Shown: positions 51,432 to 60,782, counted from the stretch's first letter. The stretch: DNA of 64,000 nt from Caldanaerobacter subterraneus (GCF_004345675.1 NZ_SLWU01000002.1:83258-147257), one strand, 5' to 3'. Notes: generated by a model not told the origin, from the sequence alone. Program-made: numbers and translations.

Positions 51432-52707
51432 AGTGGTGGTCATTGGTGGAGGATGGGCAGGATGTGCTGCTGCCTTGGCGGCGAGGAAAGCCGGTGCAGA
51501 GGTTGTGTTATTAGAAAAAACTGACATGCTTTTAGGGTGTGGTTTGGTTGGAGGAATAATGAGGAACAACGGCAGATACACTGCTGCGGAGGAATTGATA
51601 TATTTAGGTTGCAGCGAACTTATAGAAATAACTGACAAAGCTGCAAGACACGTAAACGTCAATTTTCCAGGGCATCGCCATGCCAGCCTTTACGACGTGA
51701 CAATGGTAGAGCCGATGGTTAAAGAGATGCTGCTTAAAAAGGGTGTGACGATAAAACTGATGGCCAGAGCTACTGATGTGGTGATGGAAAGCAAAAGGCG
51801 GATAAAAGGAATAGTGCTAGCAGATGACACTGTAGAGTATGGAGATGTCTTTGTAGAAGCTACAGGTTCCACGGGACCTATGGGTAACTGCTTAAGATAT
51901 GGAAATGGATGTGCTATGTGTATTTTGCGCTGCCCTTCCTTTGGACCTCGCATAAGCATAAGTTATAGGGCAGGTGTAGAGGACATCTTAGGAATGAGGG
52001 CAGATGAGGTATACGGTGCTTTTAGCGGCTCTACCAAGCTTAGCAAAGAATCTCTAAGCCCTGAAATAAGAGAAAGGCTTGAAAAAGAGGGGGTAGTAAT
52101 ATTGCCTGTTCCGAAGGAAGATGTCAATATGGAAAAATTAAATTTAAAGGTATGTCAACAATACGCATTGCCAGAATACGCAGAAAATGTTATACTATTA
52201 GATACTGGATATGTGAAATTGATGACTCCTTTTTATCCTTTGGAAAAGCTAAGAAAAATTCCTGGGCTTGAGAGGGCAAGATATGACGACCCTTACTCTG
52301 GAGGCAAAGGAAATTCAGTCAGGTATCTCTCTATGGCCCCTAGAGATAACTCTATGAGAGTGATAGGCCTGGATAACCTACTTTGTGCAGGGGAAAAATC
52401 AGGCCTTTTCACAGGCCATACAGAAGCCATGGTTACTGGATGTCTTGCAGGACACAACAGCGTGAGGGTTGCCCTAGGGATGCCTACTTTAGAGCTTCCT
52501 AGGAATCTAGCCTCAGGGGATTTAATTGCCTACGCAAATGAAAGTATAAGGACTAAAGAGGGCCTCAAGAAAAGATATACTTTTGCAGGTGCGGAGTACT
52601 TTGAAAGGATGAAACAACTTGGCCTTTACACCACTGACACGGAAGCAATAAAGAAGAAAGTTATGAAAGATAACTTGTTAGGAATTTACGAAGAAAAATT
52701 GGTGTAA
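51424..52707 (+). CDS. FAD-dependent oxidoreductase (GidA-like fold) with Cys cluster
   Basis: A 427-residue flavoprotein from a GTG start. The dinucleotide fold is VVVIGGGWAGCAAALAARKAG at the N-terminus; VEATGSTG is the second FAD motif. A Cys group (CLRYGNGCAMCILRCPSFG, near residue 155-175) could bind an Fe-S cluster. GEKSGLFTGHTEAMVTG near 325 is GidA/TrmFO-like. It pairs with the upstream Fe-S flavoprotein subunit. It is not TrmFO by length and Cys content. Substrate unknown. Confidence 0.8.
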   Translation: MVKVVVIGGGWAGCAAALAARKAGAEVVLLEKTDMLLGCGLVGGIMRNNGRYTAAEELIYLGCSELIEITDKAARHVNVNFPGHRHASLYDVTMVEPMVKEMLLKKGVTIKLMARATDVVMESKRRIKGIVLADDTVEYGDVFVEATGSTGPMGNCLRYGNGCAMCILRCPSFGPRISISYRAGVEDILGMRADEVYGAFSGSTKLSKESLSPEIRERLEKEGVVILPVPKEDVNMEKLNLKVCQQYALPEYAENVILLDTGYVKLMTPFYPLEKLRKIPGLERARYDDPYSGGKGNSVRYLSMAPRDNSMRVIGLDNLLCAGEKSGLFTGHTEAMVTGCLAGHNSVRVALGMPTLELPRNLASGDLIAYANESIRTKEGLKKRYTFAGAEYFERMKQLGLYTTDTEAIKKKVMKDNLLGIYEEKLV

Positions 52708-52728
52708 AATAAAATAGGGTGACAACAA

Positions 52729-53439
52729 ATGGTAAGATTGCAAAAATACCTAGCAGAATGTGGTATAGCTTCAAGGAGAAAATGTGAGGAGTATATCTTA
52801 CAAGGACGGGTAAAAGTAAATGGAAAAGTTGTGAAAGAATTAGGTACAAAAATAGACCCGGATGTTGACATAATCGAATTTGATGATAAAATTGTGAGAA
52901 GAGAAGAAAAGAAAGTGTATATAATGCTCTACAAGCCAGCAGGATATATCACTTCTGTAAAGGACCCTTTTGGCAGACCTACTGTTTTGGACCTAGTGAA
53001 GGTAAAAGAAAGGATATATCCTGTTGGCCGTCTTGACTTTGATACTTCTGGTTTGCTTCTTCTTACAAACGACGGAGAATTGGCAAATATATTGATGCAC
53101 CCAAAACACGAAATAGTCAAGACTTATGTGGCCAAGATTAAAGGGATTCCTACAAAAGAAGAAATGGAAAGGTTTGAAAATGGGTTGATTATTGACGGAA
53201 GGAAAACGGCAAAAGCTAAAATACGCATTTTGAATGTAAAAAATGGGACAAGCGTGGTTGAGATACAGATCCACGAAGGGAGAAACAGACAAGTGAAAAA
53301 GATGTGTAAAGCGATTGGACATCCCGTCATAGCTCTTAAAAGGACAAAGATAGGTGAACTAGAATTAAAAGGTTTAAAGCCGGGAGAATGGCGTTATTTA
53401 ACAGAAGATGAGATAAGATATTTAAAAAGCCTGAGGTGA
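52729..53439 (+). CDS. rluB: 23S rRNA pseudouridine synthase RluB/RsuA family
   Basis: A 236-residue enzyme: N-terminal S4 domain (VRLQKYLAECGIASRRKCEEYILQGRVKVNG) and catalytic RluB/RsuA domain with GRLDFDTSGLLLLTNDGELA (catalytic Asp), HEGRNRQVKKMCKAIGHPV. GGTGACAACAA precedes the ATG. Family order after scpAB is typical of Firmicutes, though separated here by other genes. Confidence 0.95.
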   Translation: MVRLQKYLAECGIASRRKCEEYILQGRVKVNGKVVKELGTKIDPDVDIIEFDDKIVRREEKKVYIMLYKPAGYITSVKDPFGRPTVLDLVKVKERIYPVGRLDFDTSGLLLLTNDGELANILMHPKHEIVKTYVAKIKGIPTKEEMERFENGLIIDGRKTAKAKIRILNVKNGTSVVEIQIHEGRNRQVKKMCKAIGHPVIALKRTKIGELELKGLKPGEWRYLTEDEIRYLKSLR

Positions 53440-53442
53440 ATT

Positions 53443-53820
53443 ATGTTTCATTTGAGATTTGCCAAAAGAGAAGACTTTCCCAAAATTGAAAAATTGGCAA
53501 AAGAATGTGGGGTAACTTCCGATTTGGATTTTTTGAGTGAAATTTTTATGATTGCAGAAGATTCTATTCCTTTTGGATTTATTTCTATGAGTATAAAAGA
53601 TGATACAGTTTATATAACCAATTTTGTGCTGCTTCCTTCTCATAGAGACAAAAATCTTGAAAATTTGATAATAAGAGTGATATTAAACCACGCTTTAGAC
53701 ATGGGGCTTGAAAGGGCAGCTACTGACCTTAAGGCTTGGGAGGATTTTTTTTGTGAGATTGGCTTTGTGAGAGAAGGAAATTTTCAAGTTGTCAATTTAA
53801 AAAATTTTTTTAAAGAATAA
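53443..53820 (+). CDS. GNAT-like N-acetyltransferase family protein
   Basis: A 125-residue protein: FHLRFAKREDFPKIEKLAKEC at the N-terminus and YITNFVLLPSHRDKNLENLIIRVILNHALDMGLERAATDL, which resembles the GNAT beta4-alpha3 region but with a weak acetyl-CoA loop. It starts three bases after rluB. Substrate unknown. Confidence 0.72.
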   Translation: MFHLRFAKREDFPKIEKLAKECGVTSDLDFLSEIFMIAEDSIPFGFISMSIKDDTVYITNFVLLPSHRDKNLENLIIRVILNHALDMGLERAATDLKAWEDFFCEIGFVREGNFQVVNLKNFFKE

Positions 53821-53841
53821 AAATTACTGGAGGTGCTTTTG

Positions 53842-54675
53842 GTGGAACTTTGGTTTACAGAACATCAAGATGAAAATTTGAGATTTTCTATTAAGGTAAA
53901 GGAGACGCTAGTTGTTGAAAAAACTCCTTATCAGCATCTAGCAATTTTGGACAGCTATCAATTTGGGAGGGTTTTAGTACTGGATGGAATCCTCCAGACT
54001 ACGGAAAAAGACGAATTTGTGTACCATGAAATGATAGTCCATGTGCCTTTATTTACCCATAAAAATCCTAAAGATGTGCTTATAATAGGAGGAGGAGATG
54101 GAGGTTCAGCAAGGGAGGTTTTGAAGCATTCATCTGTTGAGAGGGTTGTTTTGGCTGAAATTGATGAGGCAGTTATAAGAAACTCAAAAAAATATTTGCC
54201 TACCATAAGCAGTGCTCTAGATGACCCCAGAGTAGAAATAATGATTGGAGATGGGATAAAATATGTCAATGAGCATAAAAACGAATTTGATGTAGTAATT
54301 GTTGACTCCACTGACCCAATAGGGCCTGCAGTAGGACTTTTCACTTCAGACTTTTACAGAGCCGTATACGAGTGCCTCAGAGAAGATGGAATTATTGTAG
54401 CTCAAACAGAATCGCCTTTTATATACGGAAAACTGATTAACAAAATAAGCAAGATGTTCAAGGAGATTTATCCGATAACAAAAGCTTACATTGCTACAGT
54501 TCCCACATATCCCGGTAGCTTGTGGACATTTACAATGGGTTCTAAAAAATATGACCCAGAGGAAGTCGATATAAATTCTATACCTAGAATTCAAACCAAG
54601 TATTATACACCGGAAATCCATAAGGCGGCTTTTGTGCTTCCTAAATTTGTAAAAGATATTTTTGATGAGGTGTAA
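53842..54675 (+). CDS. speE: Spermidine synthase
   Basis: The GTG at 53842 (277 residues) is preferred, with GGAGGTG upstream; TTG at 53833 overlaps that SD. It transfers aminopropyl from decarboxylated SAM to putrescine. Motifs: [35 protein letters not shown], the SAM loop [30 protein letters not shown]. Followed immediately by agmatinase, so the operon makes polyamines, useful in a thermophile. Confidence 0.96.
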   Translation: MELWFTEHQDENLRFSIKVKETLVVEKTPYQHLAILDSYQFGRVLVLDGILQTTEKDEFVYHEMIVHVPLFTHKNPKDVLIIGGGDGGSAREVLKHSSVERVVLAEIDEAVIRNSKKYLPTISSALDDPRVEIMIGDGIKYVNEHKNEFDVVIVDSTDPIGPAVGLFTSDFYRAVYECLREDGIIVAQTESPFIYGKLINKISKMFKEIYPITKAYIATVPTYPGSLWTFTMGSKKYDPEEVDINSIPRIQTKYYTPEIHKAAFVLPKFVKDIFDEV

Positions 54676-54676
54676 A

Positions 54677-55543
54677 ATGGGAGAGAGAGTAAATTTCATA
54701 GATACAGGAAAGTTTTTAACCGCTACTAAGGAATATGAGGAGGCAGACATTGTCTTGGTAGGGGTACCTATGGATTACAGCGTCAGCTTTAAGCCTGGTA
54801 CCCGCTTTGGTCCTTCTTCTATAAGGCAGGCCTCCTATGGGCTTGAAACTTACAGCGTTTACCTTGACAGGCGCTTAGAAGACAAAAAAATATGTGATTT
54901 GGGAGATTTGGTGCTGCCTTATGGAAATATAGAGAAAAGCTTGAGATTAATTGAGGAAGTTGCTGAAAAAATAGTCAAAGATGGAAAAAAGGGCATTTTC
55001 TTAGGCGGAGAGCATTTGATTACTTATGGGATTTTAAAAAGTTATATAAAAAAATACGGAGATAAGTTGGCTATTTTACACTTTGACGCTCACACAGACC
55101 TAAGAGAAGAATTTTTTGATGAGCCCTATTCCCACGCTACTGTATTAAGAAAAGTATGGGAACTAAGCCCTAAAGTTAAAATATATCACTTTGGCATAAG
55201 GTCTGGAGAAAAAGAGGAGTTTGAATTTGCCGAAAAAAATACAAATATGTTTTTGTATGAGGTGGTAGAACCTCTAAAAAATGTGATGAAGGAGATAAAA
55301 GAAAATTTTATATACATAACCTTTGATATAGACGTATTAGATCCTGCTTTTGCACCAGGGACTGGAACGCCAGAACCCGGTGGGATAACGGCAAAAGAGG
55401 CCTTAGAAGCCATCCACCTTTTAAAAGATTTTAATGTGATAGGGATGGATTTAGTAGAAGTATCTCCTCCTTATGACGTCGCAGGTATTACATCTATACT
55501 TGCGGCAAAACTTGTAAGAGAAGCTATTCTCTCTTTCTTTTAA
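54677..55543 (+). CDS. speB: Agmatinase (ureohydrolase)
   Basis: The ATG at 54677 (288 residues) has GATGAGGTG upstream. The dimanganese motifs are GGEHLITYG, LHFDAHTDLR and FDIDVLDPAFAPGTGTPEPGG. It cleaves agmatine to putrescine and urea, supplying speE just upstream. Ends at a terminator. Confidence 0.95.
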   Translation: MGERVNFIDTGKFLTATKEYEEADIVLVGVPMDYSVSFKPGTRFGPSSIRQASYGLETYSVYLDRRLEDKKICDLGDLVLPYGNIEKSLRLIEEVAEKIVKDGKKGIFLGGEHLITYGILKSYIKKYGDKLAILHFDAHTDLREEFFDEPYSHATVLRKVWELSPKVKIYHFGIRSGEKEEFEFAEKNTNMFLYEVVEPLKNVMKEIKENFIYITFDIDVLDPAFAPGTGTPEPGGITAKEALEAIHLLKDFNVIGMDLVEVSPPYDVAGITSILAAKLVREAILSFF

Positions 55544-55547
55544 GTTT

Positions 55548-55570
55548 GGGGCCAAAAAGGCCTTTTTTTA
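55548..55570 (+). terminator. Rho-independent terminator of speE-speB
   Basis: GGCC (55550-55553) pairs with GGCC (55559-55562) around five As, with flanking bases, followed by seven Ts. Confidence 0.8.
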
Positions 55571-55612
55571 TTTTGACTTTTTTAGTATAATATATTAGGA
55601 GGAGGTATTAAT

Positions 55613-57010
55613 ATGAGCAATAAAGTTAAAATAACAGAAACAGTTCTAAGAGATGCCCATCAGTCTTTGATGGCTACTCGCATGACTACAGAGGAAATGC
55701 TGCCTATTGCAGAAAAGCTTGATAAGGTGGGATATCATTCTCTTGAGGTTTGGGGAGGAGCTACCTTTGATGCTTGTCTCAGGTTTTTAAATGAAGACCC
55801 GTGGGAAAGGCTGCGGGAGTTAAAAAAGAGGATAAAAAATACACCCCTGCAAATGCTTTTAAGAGGGCAAAATCTGGTAGGATACAGACATTATCCGGAT
55901 GACATTGTAGAAAAATTTATAGAAAATGCTGTAGCTAATGGAATAGACATAATAAGGATCTTTGATGCTTTAAATGATGTGAGGAACCTAGAAGTTGCCA
56001 TAAAGGCGACAAAAAGGGTAGGAGCCCATGCGCAAGGGACTCTTGTCTATACTATAAGCCCTGTCCACACTATAGACCACTACATAAGAGTGGCAAAAGA
56101 ACTGGTAGAATTAGGTGTAGATTCTATCTGCATAAAAGACATGTCGGGCATATTGAGCCCTTATGTAGCCTATGAACTGGTGAAGAGGCTCAAAGAGACA
56201 GTTAATGTTCCCATACAGCTGCACAGCCATTACACGAGTGGAATGGCTTCCATGACTTATTTAAAAGCCATAGAAGCAGGGGTAGATGCGATAGATACAG
56301 CAATTTCTCCTTTAGCCTTGGGCACTTCTCAGCCTGCTACAGAGACCATGGTGGCAGCTTTGAAGGGAACTCAATATGATACAGGGCTTGACCTTGAACT
56401 TCTCTCAGAAATTGCTTCATATTTTAAGGAAGTAAAACGAAATCACTATAAAGAAACAGAGTTTTCAATGGTTATGGGAGTTGACACAGATGTCCTTGTA
56501 TATCAAGTGCCAGGAGGAATGCTTTCAAACCTCATTGCCCAGTTAAAAGAGCAGAAAGCTCTTGATAAGTATGAGGAAGTTTTAAAAGAAATTCCAAAAG
56601 TAAGGGAAGACTTAGGTTATCCGCCTCTGGTCACTCCCATGAGCCAGATGGTGGGAACTCAGGCGGTTTTAAATGTGATAACTGGTGAGAGGTATAAAAT
56701 GGTTCCAAAAGAAGTAAAGGATTATGTGAAGGGATTGTACGGGAGGCCTCCTGCGCCCATTTCCGAAGAAGTAAAGAGAAAAATAATAGGGGATGAAGAG
56801 ACAATAAAGGTGAGGCCAGCAGACCTCTTAAAGCCCCAATTTGAAGAGGCCAAAGAAGAGATAAAAGAGTATTACGAACAAGAAGAAGATGTATTAACAT
56901 ATGTCCTCTTCCCACAAATAGCCAAAAAATTTTTTGAATACAGAAGAGCAAGGAAATACTATATAGATTCGACACTTATCAATTCAGAGTACATGACATA
57001 TCCTGTTTGA
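55613..57010 (+). CDS. Carboxyltransferase subunit of oxaloacetate decarboxylase/pyruvate carboxylase type (OadA/PycB N-terminal)
   Basis: A 465-residue protein: TETVLRDAHQSLMATRMTTEEM, LEVWGGATFDACLRFL, MLLRGQNLVGYRHYPDD, and metal-binding QLHSHYTSGMASMTYLKA. These are the HMGL-like carboxyltransferase domain and conserved domain of PycB/OadA. The biotin-attachment domain found at the end of many OadA proteins is missing; a separate biotin protein gene is not adjacent. It could work with a biotin carrier encoded elsewhere. AGGAGGAGG precedes the ATG. Confidence 0.88.
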   Translation: MSNKVKITETVLRDAHQSLMATRMTTEEMLPIAEKLDKVGYHSLEVWGGATFDACLRFLNEDPWERLRELKKRIKNTPLQMLLRGQNLVGYRHYPDDIVEKFIENAVANGIDIIRIFDALNDVRNLEVAIKATKRVGAHAQGTLVYTISPVHTIDHYIRVAKELVELGVDSICIKDMSGILSPYVAYELVKRLKETVNVPIQLHSHYTSGMASMTYLKAIEAGVDAIDTAISPLALGTSQPATETMVAALKGTQYDTGLDLELLSEIASYFKEVKRNHYKETEFSMVMGVDTDVLVYQVPGGMLSNLIAQLKEQKALDKYEEVLKEIPKVREDLGYPPLVTPMSQMVGTQAVLNVITGERYKMVPKEVKDYVKGLYGRPPAPISEEVKRKIIGDEETIKVRPADLLKPQFEEAKEEIKEYYEQEEDVLTYVLFPQIAKKFFEYRRARKYYIDSTLINSEYMTYPV

Positions 57011-57020
57011 TTTGTATTTT

Positions 57021-57089
57021 GGCTTCCCTCCTGTAACACATCTTTTCATAATTCATAACATGTATTAGAAAGTTTAAAGGAGGGAAGCC
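57021..57089 (+). promoter_or_regulatory. Perfect 12-bp hairpin masking the ribosome site of the LysM gene
   Basis: GGCTTCCCTCCT (57021-57032) is the exact complement of AGGAGGGAAGCC (57078-57089), which is the SD three bases from the ATG at 57092. The 45-base loop is AT-rich and contains CATA repeats resembling mother-cell -10 boxes, but no full promoter is convincing. No T run follows. Confidence 0.65.
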
Positions 57090-57091
57090 TA

Positions 57092-57649
57092 ATGACAATA
57101 GATGGATACAGCCCTTATTACCCGCATCATCCTCACCCCGAACATTGCAGGAGTTTTTATACCGTGCAGCCCGGGGATTCGATGTGGTCCATTGCAAATA
57201 AATTCGGAATAAGCCTTGATTGTTTAATTAAGGCAAATCCCCAAATAAGAGACCCAAATTTGATATATCCTGGACAGCAGATTTGCATACCTTTCTATTG
57301 TCCACCCGTCTCTTATGAACAGTGCAGGACAATTTACACGGTAAGGCCTGGGGATTCTCTGTGGTCAATAGCTAACATGTTTGGGGTGAGTTTAGATTGC
57401 CTTATCAAGGCGAATCCGCAAATATCTGACCCAAATTTAATATATCCTGGGCAGCAAATTTGCATACCTTTCTACTGCCCACCGCCGTCTCCTCAAACCT
57501 GCAGAACTATATACACTGCTAAAGCAGGTGATAGTCTGTGGTCAATCGCCAACATGTTTGGAGTAAGTTTAGAGGCTTTAATCAAGGCAAATCCTCAAAT
57601 TCCAGACCCTAACTTGATATATCCAGGACAACAGATATGTATTCCGTAA
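57092..57649 (+). CDS. Triple-LysM protein, spore coat/cortex type (SafA-like)
   Basis: A 185-residue protein made of three LysM units at residues 19-67, 78-126 and 137-185 with an exact 59-residue period, joined by FYCPP linkers. Each unit has GDSxWSIANxFG and NPQIxDPNLIYPGQQICIP. It has no signal peptide but a Tyr/His/Pro-rich start. Multiple conserved Cys residues could cross-link. LysM binds peptidoglycan; cytosolic LysM proteins of this kind in sporeformers usually go to the coat-cortex interface, an inference here. Confidence 0.85.
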   Translation: MTIDGYSPYYPHHPHPEHCRSFYTVQPGDSMWSIANKFGISLDCLIKANPQIRDPNLIYPGQQICIPFYCPPVSYEQCRTIYTVRPGDSLWSIANMFGVSLDCLIKANPQISDPNLIYPGQQICIPFYCPPPSPQTCRTIYTAKAGDSLWSIANMFGVSLEALIKANPQIPDPNLIYPGQQICIP

Positions 57650-57675
57650 AAGAGCGCCTTTGTGCGCCTTTTTAT
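57650..57675 (+). terminator. Terminator-like hairpin after the LysM gene
   Basis: GCGC at 57654-57657 and GCGC at 57664-57667 with surrounding bases form a small stem, followed by CTTTTTATTTTATT. Short stem but good T run. Confidence 0.5.
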
Positions 57676-57742
57676 TTTATTGCCTCTTTTTTCAGTTTAT
57701 AATAAAATGGATATGATACAAAAGATTTGGAGGAGATGAAAA

Positions 57743-58510
57743 ATGGGAAAAACCTCAGTACTGCTCACAAATGACGATGGAGTACAGGCAAAGGGGATAC
57801 TCTACTTAGCAGAATATTTGAAAGAAAACGGATTTGATGTAGTAGTTGTAGCTCCAGAAAAAGAAAGAAGTGCCATAAGTCATGCAATAACGCTTCACAA
57901 ACCTTTGAGACTAAAACCCGTTAGAGAAGAAGAAAATTTACGCATATATGCGATAAATGGAACCCCTTCCGATTGCGTCAAGATGGGGATTGAAGTTGTG
58001 ATGGAGAAAAATCCTGATATCATAATTTCTGGAATAAACAATGGACTAAACATGGGCACAGACATATTGTACTCTGGCACAGTTTCTGCTGCTATAGAGG
58101 GGGCACTTTATGGCATACCTGCTCTTGCCGTATCTTTAGAAGAAGACGGAGACTTTGAAGAACAGCGCATGTACATTTTTTTAAAAAAATTGATAGAGAA
58201 AGTCTTGGAAGAAGGATTGCCAAAAAACACTTTATTAAATGTTAACATCCCAGATTTTAGAAAAGGAATTAATGGAATAAGAATTACAATTTTAGGAAAA
58301 AGAATTTACACAGAGACTTTTCAAAAGAACTACGACCCTAGGGGAAAAGAGTATTATTGGATGGCCGGTAAAATTTCGGAAATTGACAATGACGAAAGAA
58401 CAGATATTGTTTCAGTCAAAAAAGGTTACATTTCGATTACTCCCATTCATTTTGACCTTACAGACTATGAGGCAGTTAAGAAATTGAGTTCCTGGAAAAT
58501 TGACATATAA
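57743..58510 (+). CDS. surE: 5'/3'-nucleotidase SurE
   Basis: A 255-residue metal phosphatase: LLTNDDGVQAKGILYLAEYL (metal-binding DD), APEKERSAISHAIT, NGTPSDCVKMGIE, ISGINNGLNMGTDILYSGTVSAAIEG. All family motifs are present. GGAGGAGATG precedes the ATG. It has a single-gene unit. Confidence 0.95.
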   Translation: MGKTSVLLTNDDGVQAKGILYLAEYLKENGFDVVVVAPEKERSAISHAITLHKPLRLKPVREEENLRIYAINGTPSDCVKMGIEVVMEKNPDIIISGINNGLNMGTDILYSGTVSAAIEGALYGIPALAVSLEEDGDFEEQRMYIFLKKLIEKVLEEGLPKNTLLNVNIPDFRKGINGIRITILGKRIYTETFQKNYDPRGKEYYWMAGKISEIDNDERTDIVSVKKGYISITPIHFDLTDYEAVKKLSSWKIDI

Positions 58511-58641
58511 TTTTAAATATTCTAAATGACGCAAGACTTGTATCAAAAATATTCTTGACAGTTGCTATTCATTTTATGAAGGAATTTTTGTTTTTTTATA
58601 GAATATATATATTGCGAAAAAATTGAGATGAAGGTGATATA

Positions 58642-58860
58642 TTGGAGAAAAAACTGGTAATAATCGAAGATTGGTGCAAAGGTTGCGGTATCTGTGTCGA
58701 GTTTTGCCCTGTGAGAGTACTTGAGATAAAAGATGGCAAAGTAAGGCTAATAGATGAGGACAGGTGCATTAAATGCGGACTGTGTGAGATGAGATGTCCC
58801 GATTTTGCTATTTATTTAGAGGTGAAGAAAGATGTCGAGGGTGTTAATGCAGGGAAATGA
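58642..58860 (+). CDS. korD: 2-oxoacid:ferredoxin oxidoreductase, ferredoxin-type delta subunit
   Basis: A 72-residue 2x[4Fe-4S] ferredoxin from a TTG start, with CKGCGICVEFCP and CIKCGLCEMRCP. It overlaps korA. It passes electrons from the thiamine site to ferredoxin. The 131-bp gap before it has a TTGACA at 58555 but no well-spaced -10. Confidence 0.93.
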   Translation: MEKKLVIIEDWCKGCGICVEFCPVRVLEIKDGKVRLIDEDRCIKCGLCEMRCPDFAIYLEVKKDVEGVNAGK

Positions 58861-59968
58861 GGCAGTAGTGGAAGGCGCTATAAGAGCCGGGATGAGGTTT
58901 TATGCAGGGTATCCAATAACTCCTTCTACTGAAATTGCCGAATTGTGCGCCGAGAAGCTTCCTTTTGTAGGCGGGAAATTCATTCAGATGGAAGATGAGA
59001 TTGCCAGCATGGCTGCAATAATCGGCGCATCACTGGCTGGGTTAAAAGCCATGACAGCCACATCAGGGCCTGGGTTTTCTTTGATGCAGGAGAATATAGG
59101 CTTTGCAGCAATGGCGGAGGTTCCATGCGTAGTGGTGGATGTGCAGAGGATGGGTCCCAGCACAGGTATGCCCACATCACCTGCGCAGGGAGATGTAATG
59201 CAGTCAAGATGGGGAACTCATGGAGACCATTCCATAATAGTTTTATCGCCATCCTCAGTAAAAGAAGCCTATTATGTCACAATACAGGCTTTTAATCTGT
59301 CAGAAAAGTACAGGACTCCTGTTGTAATCCTCATGGATGAAGTGATAGGTCATCTGAGGGAGACGGTAAATTTAGACGAGTACGGGGATATTGAAATAAT
59401 TGAAAGAAAAATCCCAGAGGATATAGAAAATTACCTTCCCTACAAAGATATAGAAAATGGAGTTGCTCCTTTAATTCCCTTTGGAAAGGGAGTAAGATAC
59501 CACGTCACGGGACTTGTGCACAATGAAAAAGGCCTTCCCACAAATGACACAAAAATTGCGGAGAGACTAATAAAAAGATTGGTTGACAAAATAGAAAAAA
59601 ACAAGGAAGACATAGTCATGTACAAGGAAAAAGGCGAAAAAGAAGGAGACATTCTCTTTATCTCTTTTGGTTCAACATCAAGGGCAGTAGAAGCAGCAGA
59701 AGAAGAACTTAAGAAAGAGGGCTTTAAAGTTGGCATTTTTAGACCAATAACAATATGGCCTTTTCCTGACACAAGACTTAGAAAGATATACCCTAAATTC
59801 AGAAAAATATTTGTAGTAGAGATGAATAGAGGGCAGCTATACTACGAAGTGGACAGGGTAGTAAAGAGGGAAGGGGAGGTAGAGAATATAAACAAGGCGA
59901 ACGGGGAATTTTTTACTCCTTGTGAAATTGTAGAGAAGGTAAAGGAGAGAATAAAAAATGGCTTCTAG
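58832..59968 (+). CDS. korA: 2-oxoacid:ferredoxin oxidoreductase alpha subunit
   Basis: A 378-residue protein: QGNEAVVEGAIRAGMRFYAGYPITPSTEIAEL, QMEDEIASMAAIIGASLAGLKAMTATSGPGFSLMQE, VDVQRMGPSTGMPTSPAQGD. These are the pyrimidine-binding and substrate domains of the 2-oxoglutarate/2-oxoisovalerate class. GAGGTGAAG lies upstream of the ATG. It overlaps korD and korB. Confidence 0.94.
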   Translation: MSRVLMQGNEAVVEGAIRAGMRFYAGYPITPSTEIAELCAEKLPFVGGKFIQMEDEIASMAAIIGASLAGLKAMTATSGPGFSLMQENIGFAAMAEVPCVVVDVQRMGPSTGMPTSPAQGDVMQSRWGTHGDHSIIVLSPSSVKEAYYVTIQAFNLSEKYRTPVVILMDEVIGHLRETVNLDEYGDIEIIERKIPEDIENYLPYKDIENGVAPLIPFGKGVRYHVTGLVHNEKGLPTNDTKIAERLIKRLVDKIEKNKEDIVMYKEKGEKEGDILFISFGSTSRAVEAAEEELKKEGFKVGIFRPITIWPFPDTRLRKIYPKFRKIFVVEMNRGQLYYEVDRVVKREGEVENINKANGEFFTPCEIVEKVKERIKNGF

Positions 59969-60782
59969 GCTTGTGGAGGAATACTTCAGAAAGGAAACGT
60001 TACCAAACATATGGTGCCCAGGCTGTAGCAATGGAATAGTGACAATGGCAATAGTGAGAGCGATAGACAACTTAAAAATTGGCAAAGACAAAGTGGTAGT
60101 AGTATCAGGGATAGGATGTTCTTCAAGGGCTTCAGGTTACTTAGACTTTAACACCTTACACACCACTCACGGCAGGGCAATAGCTTTTGCCACAGGAGTA
60201 AAATTTGCAAATCCAGAACTTACGGTGATAGTGATAACAGGGGACGGGGACAATGCGGCTATAGGTGGAAACCATTTCATCCACGCAGCGAGGAGGAACA
60301 TAGACATAACGGTCGTCATGTACAACAACCACATATACGGCATGACAGGAGGTCAGGCATCACCTACAATACCAAGGTACGATAAAGCCACAACAGCACC
60401 CTATGGCAGCATAGACAGGGATTTTGACATATGCAAATTGGCTATAGGTGCAGGAGCAACTTATGTGGCCAGAGGCACAGCCTATCACGTACAGCAGCTT
60501 GTCAAACTTATAGAAAAAGGGATTTCCCACAAAGGCTTTTCTTTCATTAAAGCCATGAGCATATGCCCCACCTACTATGGCAGAAGGAACAAAAAGGGAA
60601 GCCCAGCAGACATGTTGAAGTGGCTTAAAGATAATTCGATTGACATAAACAAGGCAGCTAAAATGAAGCCGGAAGAATTGGAAGGCAAGATAATAATAGG
60701 CGAATTTGTAAACATAGAGGCTCCTGAGTACACAGAAGAGTATCAAAAGATGGTAGAGAGATTGAAGGTGAGTGTAAAATGA
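59958..60782 (+). CDS. korB: 2-oxoacid:ferredoxin oxidoreductase beta subunit
   Basis: A 274-residue thiamine diphosphate subunit. WCPGCSNGIV, GIGCSSRASGYLDFNTLHTTHGRA and the ThDP motif ITGDGDNAAIGGNHFIHAARRN with NNHIYGMTGGQASPT are present. The TTHGRA motif is typical of 2-oxoglutarate or branched-chain types rather than pyruvate. It overlaps korA by 11 and korC by four bases. Confidence 0.94.
   Translation: MASRLVEEYFRKETLPNIWCPGCSNGIVTMAIVRAIDNLKIGKDKVVVVSGIGCSSRASGYLDFNTLHTTHGRAIAFATGVKFANPELTVIVITGDGDNAAIGGNHFIHAARRNIDITVVMYNNHIYGMTGGQASPTIPRYDKATTAPYGSIDRDFDICKLAIGAGATYVARGTAYHVQQLVKLIEKGISHKGFSFIKAMSICPTYYGRRNKKGSPADMLKWLKDNSIDINKAAKMKPEELEGKIIIGEFVNIEAPEYTEEYQKMVERLKVSVK

Noticed and set aside
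57147..57649. Regular repeats that could suggest a CRISPR-like array
   Set aside because: The period is 177 bp and encodes three LysM domains in frame; there are no short repeats with unique spacers.
58511..58641. TTGACA at 58555-58560 as the kor operon promoter
   Set aside because: No acceptable -10 lies 16-18 bases downstream, so the promoter cannot be assigned.
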